Positions 53,069-62,500 of a DNA stretch of 64,000 nt are shown piece by piece; within the stretch, counting starts at the first letter, position 1; every line of letters starts with the position of its first letter. The notes under the pieces are model-generated. The model worked only from the letters and a program-made list of their open reading frames with translations, had not been told where the DNA came from and did not search any database. Made by a program: the position numbers and the translations under genes. Source of the DNA: Desulfovibrio sp. (lineage in GTDB: Bacteria; Desulfobacterota; Desulfovibrionia; Desulfovibrionales; Desulfovibrionaceae); NCBI GenBank assembly GCA_016218665.1, contig JACRDI010000028.1, positions 62,001 through 126,000 on the forward strand. Direction: 5' to 3'.

Positions 53069-53434
53069 CTATCCCTTGAAGGCGCTTTCGAACTCTTCGT
53101 GCAGGGAAGCGATGTGCCGAGGCTTGGGCCCCGGCTTTACGTCAAGCGGCTCTGGAAGCAGCTCCCTGGGAACACCGATGGCGATGAGCTGCGCGTGGCG
53201 GTGTGTGGGCATCCTGTCCCCGTGGCACAGGTTCGACACCCGCACTCCGGTTATGCCCATCCTCCGCCCCATCTCGTTGTAGGAGACGCCCTGGCGCTCC
53301 TTCCACACTTCGAGAAGCTCTTGCCGAGTCAGAATAATTCCGTTAGCACTCAAAGCTGACTCCGTTGCTCTTGGATGTGTTCTGTTTGCGAGCCCACGAG
53401 TTGGCGCGCAAATCCTGTTTGCACACAAACTCAC
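53069..53434 (-). CDS. Cro-like HTH regulator
   Basis: A small HTH protein with the fold signature RQELLEVWKERQGVSYNEMGRRMGITGVRVSNL. The frame is 121 codons, but a TTG at 53353 with GGAG six bases before it gives ~94 aa and matches the HTH domain best. It is divergent from the repressor gene at 53478, with operator-like palindromes between them. Confidence 0.6.
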   Translation of the reverse strand: MSLCANRICAPTRGLANRTHPRATESALSANGIILTRQELLEVWKERQGVSYNEMGRRMGITGVRVSNLCHGDRMPTHRHAQLIAIGVPRELLPEPLDVKPGPKPRHIASLHEEFESAFKG

Positions 53435-53468
53435 AAAAAGTCAACATTCTCATAAAAAATCATGAGAA
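53382..53468. promoter_or_regulatory. Lysogeny-switch operator region
   Basis: Between the divergent regulators lie two CTGTTTGC units (53382-53389 and 53415-53422), the 14-bp palindrome GTTTG-CACA-CAAAC (53417-53430) and an inverted repeat TTCTCAT-N8-ATGAGAA (53447-53468) just before the repressor gene. These are probable operators. Confidence 0.55.
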
Positions 53469-53477
53469 GTTTCTCTG

Positions 53478-53942
53478 ATGCCTAATTTTGCCGACAGGTT
53501 AAACGCCACCATTCTGGCCCTGAAAGTGCGCAAAGGGGATTTCGCTGAGGCTGGCGGAGTCAACGGCGCAACTCTTGGTGGTTACCTCAACGATGGCCGC
53601 CTCCCAAACCAGCGGACGCTTGCGAACTGGGTCAAAAAATACAATCTGAATGCCCACTGGCTTCTTACCGGCGAAGGCGAAATGTTTCTGGCTGACCACC
53701 AGGTGCCGCTGACACACCCCCTAGCCCAGCGAGTGAACCAGGTGGCCCTTGTGATGGCCGAGTCCGGCGTCGATGACCTGGAACTTTTGCGCACTGTGCG
53801 CGCCATGGTCGAGGGCGAGATGGACAAGCTGATACGCGCGCGAGGGGGATATGGAGCCGCCGAACCAGCGGCTCGCTTGCCCCGGGCGGCGGAGGATGCC
53901 GCAGCGTACCCCGCCCGGAAGAAAGCAGCGGGAGACGACTAA
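53478..53942 (+). CDS. CI-like phage repressor
   Basis: A 154-aa protein. The N-terminal HTH (GDFAEAGGVNGATLGGYLNDGRLPNQRTL, then NLNAHWLLTGEGEMF) matches the phage CI-type repressor domain; the C-terminus is a short Ala/Arg-rich tail without a LexA-type peptidase, so it may be non-cleavable. It is divergent from the Cro-like gene. An intrinsic terminator follows. Confidence 0.75.
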   Translation: MPNFADRLNATILALKVRKGDFAEAGGVNGATLGGYLNDGRLPNQRTLANWVKKYNLNAHWLLTGEGEMFLADHQVPLTHPLAQRVNQVALVMAESGVDDLELLRTVRAMVEGEMDKLIRARGGYGAAEPAARLPRAAEDAAAYPARKKAAGDD

Positions 53943-53975
53943 AAATGATCCCAGGGCTTGGACAAGGCGACAGGA

Positions 53976-54005
53976 GGGCATGCGGGAAACTGCATGCCCT
54001 TTTTT
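53976..54005 (+). terminator. Intrinsic terminator after the repressor
   Basis: GGGCATGC (53976-53983), 8-base loop, GCATGCCC (53992-53999), then TTTTTT. Confidence 0.92.
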
Positions 54006-54135
54006 GCGCCTTATTTGGTTCGGTTTATGGCCTTGCGATCATGCGCAGGGCGCCTAGCGTTCTTGACTACATGGGGTGAATACGGAAGAACTGACGACAT
54101 CCACTCAATATTTTGTCGCAACATCGGGGTTTTGT

Positions 54136-54873
54136 ATGATGCAACGGAGCGTATACACACTCATCATCGCCTTAGCCATCATCGCACTTCCGAGCTTTGC
54201 TATTGCTGGAATTGTTGACCCAGAGCCAACAGACGAGCTGCGGAAGATGGCGAGCATGTTCACCGTAAAAGAGAATGCTGCCGCAGCACGCGTGCTATTT
54301 AGGCAGGCGGAGGGCATCCCAGATACCAAGCCGCTGGAGAAAGGAAACCAGTACGCGAGGGCCATCATGATGATGAAAATCGCGTCAGAACGTGGCGATG
54401 CTCTCTCTCAGCAAACCATTGGCGTGCTTTACGAAGATGGACGTGCCGTCCCAAAGGATGTTGTTTTGGCCTTCAAGTGGTTGAAAATGGCAGCTGACCA
54501 GGGGCTACCTATTTCTCAAACCCTTGTCGCGGCCAAGTTTGAATTTGGCGTTGGCGTCCGTCAGGACTATGCGGAGGCCGCAAACTGGTATCTTGCCGCG
54601 GCAAACCAGAATTACCCGGCAGCTCAGATGCGACTTGGTCTGCTCTACGAGGCCGGGAAGGGTGTCGCACGCGATATTGTTGTCGCATACTGCTGGTTAC
54701 TGCTGGGTGCATCGGCTGGTGACTTGGCCGCGCAAACAGAGCGAACACGCGTTGAGCGCCAACTCACAAGACAGCAGATCGCGGAAGCGCAAGAGATGGC
54801 GCGCACATGGTCAAGGAATCATCCGACGCGGTGCATAGACGAAGGCACGTGCCTTCCGTTGGAATTCAAGTAA
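54136..54873 (+). CDS. Exported Sel1-repeat protein
   Basis: A 245-aa protein with a signal peptide (MMQRSVYTLIIALAIIALPS) and at least three Sel1-like/TPR-like repeats (GVLYEDGRAVPKDVVLAFKW, AAKFEFGVGVRQDYAEAANW, GLLYEAGKGVARDIVVAYCW). Sel1 proteins mediate protein contacts. The start at 54136 is set by the signal peptide. It lies in an AT-richer cargo segment. Confidence 0.75.
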   Translation: MMQRSVYTLIIALAIIALPSFAIAGIVDPEPTDELRKMASMFTVKENAAAARVLFRQAEGIPDTKPLEKGNQYARAIMMMKIASERGDALSQQTIGVLYEDGRAVPKDVVLAFKWLKMAADQGLPISQTLVAAKFEFGVGVRQDYAEAANWYLAAANQNYPAAQMRLGLLYEAGKGVARDIVVAYCWLLLGASAGDLAAQTERTRVERQLTRQQIAEAQEMARTWSRNHPTRCIDEGTCLPLEFK

Positions 54874-54954
54874 AATCCGAGCTTCTCTTCGAAGAGATTT
54901 TCCTCAATGGCCAATAAATTACAGGATTTTTCTACACAGCAGGGAGGGGGACAA

Positions 54955-56040
54955 ATGTCTAGCAAGAAACAAAAGCACGCGAGAAAGAGCACATCCGCTT
55001 TGAATGGACACCTTAAGAGTTTTTTCCCGGGCACAAATAAGCCTCTTATAGATCCATCAGAACTGCTCAACTTGCTGCCGGATGGCGGTGAGTATAAGAA
55101 GCTGATCGATGTTGCGACACAGAAAACAGTTCTTCCAGTTGATGTAATAAAGGTAATACTTGCTGAAATTCAAAAAATTCGCGGAAGAAGTGTTGTATGT
55201 TACGTTGGAAATACGATTCGTGGAGGTTCAAGGTCATCTATTTCAAATGAAGACGACCTTCCGTTTAATGAGATGATACGAACAATTCCAGAGACTGAAA
55301 AAGAAATCGATGTGATACTTGTAACGAACGGAGGGCTAATCGATCAGGTTCCGAAGTTTGTAAATACACTGCGCCCAAGGTTTGATGTTGTTAATTTTAT
55401 TTTGCCTGACATGTGCATGAGTGCCGGAACGCTTTGGGCTCTTTCTGGAAATTCAATATGTATGAGGAAGGATTCATACATTGGGCCAATTGACCCACAG
55501 CTCCCTGACAAGACCGGGCAGTATGGCCCAATACAATCTCTACTAAATCTTGTGCACCACATTCAGAAGGAAACAGATGAATTACTTAAGAATGGGACAC
55601 CGTTGCCATGGACATACATCCAGATAATTAATCAAATTCCATACGACCGGCTCGGGATGAGCATCACATTAACCGAACATGCGAAACGTATTGCGGCATC
55701 ATATCTCCGCGAATACAAATTCCGAGACTGGACGACCCACAGCACAACAGGGGCACCTGTGACAGAGCAGGAAAAATCCGATAGAGCGGATTACGTTGCT
55801 GGGCTCTTGGCACAAAATTCGCATTGGAAATCACATGGGCACTGTATCAATAGGGGAAGAGCTTGGGATGAGCTGAAGTTAAAAATCGATCGTGCTGAGG
55901 ATTTCTCGGGACTCGAATCTCAGCTCAGGAAGTTGATCGCTGTTTTCCGGTTAACGTTTGATGATGGACGAATTGAAAAATTTTTTGTATCATCAGAGTA
56001 CAATCTGCTTTTCTTTAAAATTGAGGAGGTTGCGCGATGA
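54955..56040 (+). CDS. Serine dehydrogenase proteinase-like ClpP-class peptidase
   Basis: A 361-aa protein resembling SDH proteinases (ClpP/crotonase superfamily; PF01972-like). The Ser nucleophile lies in MCMSAGTLWAL, followed by SYIGPIDPQL, and VTNGGLIDQV is the oxyanion/strand region. The N-terminal tail is Lys-rich. GGGAGGGGG precedes ATG 54955. Codons are notably AT-rich versus the genome, suggesting transfer. It is coupled to a 70-aa downstream gene. Confidence 0.75.
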   Translation: MSSKKQKHARKSTSALNGHLKSFFPGTNKPLIDPSELLNLLPDGGEYKKLIDVATQKTVLPVDVIKVILAEIQKIRGRSVVCYVGNTIRGGSRSSISNEDDLPFNEMIRTIPETEKEIDVILVTNGGLIDQVPKFVNTLRPRFDVVNFILPDMCMSAGTLWALSGNSICMRKDSYIGPIDPQLPDKTGQYGPIQSLLNLVHHIQKETDELLKNGTPLPWTYIQIINQIPYDRLGMSITLTEHAKRIAASYLREYKFRDWTTHSTTGAPVTEQEKSDRADYVAGLLAQNSHWKSHGHCINRGRAWDELKLKIDRAEDFSGLESQLRKLIAVFRLTFDDGRIEKFFVSSEYNLLFFKIEEVAR

Positions 56041-56249
56041 GAAACCGCGAACTGCTTGAGCAACTCGGGTGGTCGAAAGAGCTCCTTGATGCTGCAGAAT
56101 CCGTACTTGATGCAACTGAACCTCGTGCGGTGGACAATCCAGCCATTGTTCCCAGTGTTGTGTGTGGCTTCGTTACTCCTCTGCACATGAACAGCTCAGC
56201 TGGGCTTGAAGTCCGAAGACTCTTCGCGTCAAATACCACCCTGATTTAA
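56037..56249 (+). CDS. Small partner of the ClpP-class protein
   Basis: A 70-aa protein starting MRNRELLEQLGWSKELLDAAE. The ATG overlaps the stop of the proteinase gene (ATGA), so they are co-translated. No domain is recognised; it may regulate or be a substrate of the proteinase (inference). A very strong terminator follows. Confidence 0.55.
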   Translation: MRNRELLEQLGWSKELLDAAESVLDATEPRAVDNPAIVPSVVCGFVTPLHMNSSAGLEVRRLFASNTTLI

Positions 56250-56289
56250 AAACAGAAACGCCCCGCAAGTCACGGGGCGTTTCTGTTTT
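56249..56289. terminator. 17-bp perfect bidirectional terminator
   Basis: AAAACAGAAACGCCCCG (56249-56265) pairs perfectly with CGGGGCGTTTCTGTTTT (56273-56289) across a CAAGTCA loop; A-run and T-run flanks make it work on both strands, closing both the cargo genes and the minus-strand phage genes. Confidence 0.92.
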
Positions 56290-56306
56290 GTTCACTTAGC
56301 GGAGCG

Positions 56307-56585
56307 CTACGAACTTGGTCCCCGCATTGCACTTTGAATCACCTCCTCCGGACATCTCCTCTCCAACAGCCACGCGCGCCATTCCGGTGTGATCGGCTCC
56401 GTCCTGGACACAAGCATCTTGCCCGGATAGCTTGGGTGCACGCCCATTTCCGCCGCCAAGGCGGCCAGACTGCCGTAGCCGGCCCGCCTGAGCCAAAGCG
56501 TCAGACGGGCCGATGCCGGCAGAGTAGCGTCGTCAAAGGCGAGCGCTCCCTGTTGCGGCGTGCCGACGGTGCGGGGCCGGGCCAC
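56307..56585 (-). CDS. Small HTH-like protein downstream of the polyvalent gene
   Basis: A 92-aa protein with an XRE-like helix region (GYGSLAALAAEMGVHPSYPGKML). GTG start at 56585 with GGGAG ahead, overlapping the stop region of the polyvalent gene, so it is the next gene in that operon. Function unknown; it may be a DNA-binding accessory. Confidence 0.55.
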   Translation of the reverse strand: MARPRTVGTPQQGALAFDDATLPASARLTLWLRRAGYGSLAALAAEMGVHPSYPGKMLVSRTEPITPEWRAWLLERRCPEEVIQSAMRGPSS

Positions 56586-56589
56586 GTGG

Positions 56590-59500
56590 CTACTCCCGGC
56601 CCTGTCCTTCCAGCCGGCCGCGCATGGTCGCGTGCATGCGCTTCACGTAGGCGTTGCGCCGCTCGGCCAACTCGTCCAGCTTCACACGCTTCTCCTCGGC
56701 GCTCATGGCTCGGTCAACCTGAATGAGCCGGGCGCGCTTGTCGAACACGGCCAGCCTGTCCTGCACGGCGCTGGCCATGGGGTGCAGCCGCAGCGAGGCG
56801 CGCTCCGCCTCCGCCAGCTCGCGGGCGCGGTCCAAGTCGCCCGTGCGGCGCAGCTCGGTGACGGTGTTGTAGGTGGCCTCCACGTCGCGCAGCATGTCGT
56901 ACAGCTCCGAACCCTGGCGCGTGTTCCGGGACGGCCCCTCGCGGTAGAAGCTGCGCAGTACGGGCAGATCCGAGGTGCGGCGCGCCGGCTGCTCAGGGTA
57001 GCCCAGGGCGTTGCGCGTCACCATGTCGGCCGCGCCCAGCACGTATGTGCCCAGCGTGCCGAAGTACGCGTTCACCAGATGCTCCAGCCGCTTGGGGGAA
57101 AGGCCCGTGACCCTGCCCGCCTCGATCATGGTCGCGCTGGTGCCGGCGTCGTGCTGTTCCTCCGGCCGCAGGCGCGCCAGGCGCTGGCCGACGATGGGCC
57201 TGTCGGTGAAGAAGCTCTTGTTGGCCACCTGCTCCACCACGGGCGCCATGAACTGCGGGAAGCCGACCTGGAAGGTCTGCGTGAGCATGTACTGCATGCG
57301 CTGCGCAAAGAGCTTGCCTTGCGCGTCCTTGTCCACAAACTGCTCGGTCAGCCGTTCCGGGATGGTGCCGAAGAGCGCGCCGATCTCAAAGGGCTTGGGA
57401 AGCCGGTAGTGCGCGCCGCCCAGCCAGAAGTGATAGTAGTTGTCGCGGTCGAACTGTTCCAGCGCCTGGAACTCTTCCTTGTCCTTGTTGGCCAGGTAGA
57501 GCGCCACGGAGGCCAGGGCCACCGCACCGCCCTTGGCCATGAAGGCCGCCGGGTTCTCCATGAAGCCGCGGCCAAGGCGGTGCAGGCCAACCAGGCGCGC
57601 GCCGAAGAACGGCACCACCTCGCACAGGAAGCGAATGGCGGGCCAGTCGCCTCGCTGACTGAAGTCCATGATCTTCTTCGACTCGAACGCGGCTTCCAGA
57701 TGAGTGTTCCCACGCTCCCGCATGCGGGAATAGATCTCCGTGCGGGTGCTGTTCTCCACGGCCTGGCCAACACGCTCCCAGCGCTCCCATCCGTCGCGCA
57801 GGAACCGGCCCAGCTTCTGCGGGGTGTTCAGCACCGTGCCAGCCTCAATGCCGTGTCGACGCATGACGCGCTCCACCAGGAGCTTTGCCGCCGCGGGGTC
57901 GTGGCCCAGGGCGTGCCCGCCATCGAAGCTGGCGCCGGCGGCCATCATGCGCACGGTGTCAGCTTCGCCACGCAGCGTCTTGGTAAGGCCACGCAGGGAG
58001 CCCAGCACGGGCTTGAAGCTGCCCTTGTCGTCGACGGCCCAGGCAGAGATCGTGTCGCGCGTGAGGTTGCGCAGCATGAATTCCGGCGTGGCCGTCACGC
58101 CGTAGGTCAGCAGGCGCTTGAGGAAGCGCGCCCCGCGCATGGCCCAGCCGCCAATGGCGCTCTGGTTCATCGCGGTGAGCGCGCGCAGCAAGAGCGGATC
58201 GCTCACCTGGTAGTACACGGGCTTGCCCGCGCGCAGCACGGAAACCACGTCCTTGCCCTGGGGCCGGGTCAGGCGGAACAGGGTCTGCAGGCTGGCGCGC
58301 TGGGCCGCGCTCATGGAGCGCACGGCGTCGCGCTCGCCGAAGACCTTGCGCAGGGCCGCCTGCAGCTCGCCGGCGGGCAGCTTCACGGCCTCCCAGCGCA
58401 GATCCATCTTCCTGGCCACGCCCACGTTCTCGGCGTTGACCATGGCCAGGTTCATGGCGTGGTTCTTCATGCTGGCGTCGATGAGGTGCGTGAAGTTGCG
58501 GATGATGTTCTCAAAGGGGTCGCCGATGTTCGAGGTGCCGCCCTTGAGCGTCTTGATGCCGGAGTTCTGGTCAGCAATGCCCTTCTTGTCCCTGGGGCCC
58601 TTTACGCCGCCCTCCTCCATGACGCGATAGAAGGGAATATACTCGTCGTGCTCCCATATCTTGCGGCCCTCGGGGTCGATGACGCCAGCCTCCTGGGCGA
58701 AGTCGAGCACCTGCTTCTTGAAAGACACGTAGTCGCGCCAGACCTGCTCAAAGGCCTGCTCACGCCCCTTGCCCAGCTCCTTGAGCGCGTGGATCTCCTC
58801 CGGAGTGAACAGGTTCTCCCGTCCTTCGGCCATGAGCTTCTCGGCCCGGCGGCCCACCATCCAGGCGCACCAACGGTCCACCTCTCCGGCCACGGGCTTG
58901 AAGATGGTGGCGAAGCCCCGGTGCTCGCCGGCGACATCGGCCCCGCCCTCGCGCCACACCGGAGCGCCATGCTCCATGACGGCCTGCATCACGCTGCCCA
59001 GGCTGGTGGTCATGCTGGCGGCCACGTAGGCGCTGTCCTCGGCCAGTTCGGTCCCGGCCTCGCGGTCCACCCGGCGCAAACTGGCGAACTGGTCGAAAAC
59101 GCCCTGCTCGAACCCGCGCCGGAAGTCCGCCACGGCCTCCTTCATGCGCTCGGCCAGGGGCGTTTTCGGCGCGCCTATCTTGTCCAGGGCCGAATCCAGG
59201 TGCTCATTCTGGCCTCGCTCAGCCGCGGAGAAGCTGGCCCCGGCAGTGGCCAGCTGACCCTGCCCGCGCGGCCCGCCTCCGGCCTCGCCCTCAAAGGTCC
59301 AGTACACGCTTTCCCGCAGGATCTGCGAGATTTCGGCGTCGGAGTACTCCACCCGGATGCCGAGTTCGCGCAGCATGGCCTTCACCGCGCGCACGACGCG
59401 ATTCCACGTGCGCTGCTCCTGCGGGGTCAGCGCCTCATCGAGCCGGATCTTCTCGGTGAGCCTGGCCAGGTATTCCTCTGTGGCGCGCAGCTGATGCGTG

Positions 59501-62500
59501 GGATTGGCCAGGTCGTAGCCGTAGCTGTCGGCCAGCTCGCGCAGGCCGGCGCGGCCGCCCAGGCTGGAGTAAACGCCGCGCAGGAACTGCTCGAAGCGGC
59601 GCTCGTCTCCGAACAGGCCGCGCAGTCCCCTGTGGGCGCACTGCTCGTGCATCCACACCTCGACCACGCGCTTGCGCCCGGAAAAGGCGTCGGCCACCAT
59701 CCACACCTTGCCGCTGCGCGGATCGTACACGCCTTCCACGAAGTCCAGGCCGCGCTCAGCTGCGGCGTCGCGGATGCGCTGCGGCAGGTCGGCGAAGCTT
59801 TGCACCACTTCCATCGGCCGGGCGTTCTTGGCGCGCGCCTGCATGTCCTGGAGCGCGCCGCGCACGGTGTTGGCGTTCATACCATCGGTTCGCGTGCGCG
59901 GGCCGCCAGGCATGAAGTGCGCCTGCCCAGAAAGCATGATGTCGGGGTTGACGCCGAGCACCTGACGCACTATATTCATAACGGAGCCTTGAAGCGGTGC
60001 GGGATGCCCAACTTCGGCAACTGCCGATGCGCCACCCGATTTCGAAGTAGCCGCGTCGAGGCTCTCCACATTTGAAAGCTCGTGGTCGTAGAATCTGCGG
60101 CCGTTCCTGTCCTCCCGCACCACAAGACCCGCCACATAGTCGTTCTCGCCAATGCGCAGCTTCGCCGCGAAGATGTGGCTGGCCAGCCCCTTGGCGTCCG
60201 GCCCGGTGCTGCGCACCAGCACGCCGCGCTCCAGCATGGCCGGAATTCCGGCCACGGCCTGCAACTTCTGCTCTCCCGCACCGTGAGCCATGCTGTCGCG
60301 GATGCCGCGCTTGGTCACCTCGATGTCCCAGCCGGTTTCCGCGTTGCGGAAGGTGCCGGTGACGCCATGCTCGGCGGCCCAGGTCGAGGCCGCGCGCCTG
60401 GCCGCGCCAAAGTCCGCCCCTGCAGCGAAGTCGGCAATCTCCTTGCCTGTCAGTTCCACCGAAGCGATGCGGTCGAAGCGCACGCGCTCCGGCGTGCGGC
60501 TGCCGGCGAACATGGGTTGCCCGGCCATCGCGCCCTCGCGCATCTGCGGGGTGATGTCGAAGGCGTGAACGCGGTGCGTGGCTTCTTCCAGCGCATGCTC
60601 ATTCCACGTTTTCGCCGCCCGCTCCGCCTCTTGGCGGGTCGGGAATGTCTCCTCAATATCTCCTTCCGGGCCACGCACGGCGAAGCGGCTATCCGTCGTT
60701 CCTTCAACCTGATATTTGTCGGGGCCGATGTGCGGGACATCAAGCTCCGTCTCCCCGACCTTGCTACCCCACTTCTTGATGAGCTTGCTCGTCTCGCTGG
60801 GCAGGATCTTGTCGTAGAAGCCTTTCATGCCCTCGCCGCCGACCTTGAGGTCTTCACCCGTAAGGATGGCTCCGCTCTCGGAGGACATTAATTTTTCAGC
60901 GAGGCCTTTTCCCACAACGTCGGACAGGAGCTTTCCCTTCGCCCCATCCAGGCCACGGGCGTTGTCGATCATCCCGGCGTTGTCCACACCAAGGTATATG
61001 GTACTCCCAGAGGGGATGTTGAGATTGAATGCCTTCGACCTGTTACCGGTAGCGGCGTCCGTCCTGCCGAGCACCACGATGCTGCTGACCTGCTTGCTCA
61101 AGTCGTACCGCTCGGCCTGCTGCTCGCCGGTCGTCCAGGCGATGCGCTCGAAGCCGTTCTCGGCAGCCCAGCGGATCATGCGCTTCATGGCGAGCATGGA
61201 CCAGGCCGAGGTGTTCTTCACGAAGGGGGCATTAGGGACTGTTTGCCTGGAAATCCACTTGTCCCTGCGCTCTATCTCCTCCCGCACGATGTCCCTGGCG
61301 GTCTGCTCGTCGGCAGCTCGGTTGATTTCATCGCCGGTCTCACGCTGGGTTACACGCCAAGGGAAGCCCTTGTCACCAGAGGGGTCGTACGTGATCTCGA
61401 AATCAGCGGCGGTGTAGCGACGGCTGGCGTCCGCGAACCCTTCCTTCCTCCCCTTCTGCGCCCAGTCGCTCTGGATCTCCTCGATGAACAGGATGCGCTT
61501 GCCCTCGGCGTCGGTGCGCTCGTTGAAGCGCACGTGGGCCAGGATGTTGGGTTCCTCGAAATGCGAGGACCGGAACACGGCGGGGTCCGCCGTGCCTGCA
61601 AGCGTTCCTTCGCGGGGCAGGCCGTGGCCCGCCTTCCAATATTCGCGGATCATCTGCTCATCGGCGCGCGTATTTGGGAACCGTTCACGGTATCCCTTCA
61701 GGAAGTCCTCGAAGCGCATGCTCGGACGCGTGGGCAGCGTCAGCAGAAGCTCGCGGTAGTTCTCGCCGCCGGGGAGCTGGTACTGGCCGAACTTGGTATC
61801 GCTGTGGACGGCATTGATGCGCTGGACCTCGGCACGAGCCTCTGCCTCGTTCTCATACTCTGCGACGGTTTCGCCCGTGCTGCGCATGAACACGCTCCAC
61901 GGGCCGCCGTCGCTTCCCTGCTCAAAGCCAGCCCGCCCCTTGCCGTCGCCGCCCTTGAGCACCTCTTCCACCTTCACGCCGCCCTGACGCAGGTAGTCCA
62001 GCACATCGGCCTTGGCCAGCTTGCGCTCTCCCTGGGCCTCCAGCCACTCGCGCAGGCTGCTCCACTCCAGCTCGTCGGCCTTGAAGTCGCCCTTGCGGGC
62101 CCAGGCCTCGACAGTAGCGCCCATGTCCGCGGCCTTGGCGCTGCCGGGCAGCTTGGCCTCAAGCACGCGCTCCAGCTGCGAGTAGAAGCCCGGCGCACGC
62201 CTGCCGCCGGAGAACATGGCCTCATCGTCCTTGGCGTTCTGTTCCTCGGCCTTGGCCGCATCCTCGGCCGAAAGCGCAGGCGTACGCTCGGCCTCGGCCA
62301 TCTCGCGCTCCTGCAGGGCGCGCAAGCTCGCCGGGGCGCGGCCATGCTGGGCGTCGTAGTCGGCCATGGCGCCCTCGGCGATGCGCCGCACGGACGCCGT
62401 GTTCAGCTGCATGCCGGGCATGGCCGGACGGGTGAGCAGCTCGCGCAGGTGGGCGGCCGCCCCGCGCCATACGGCCGCGAACTCGCGCGGGGTGAGGTGC

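Noticed and set aside
56560-60075. A 1171-codon plus-strand frame opposite the polyvalent gene
   Set aside because: Antisense shadow; the minus-strand frame carries the domain motifs.
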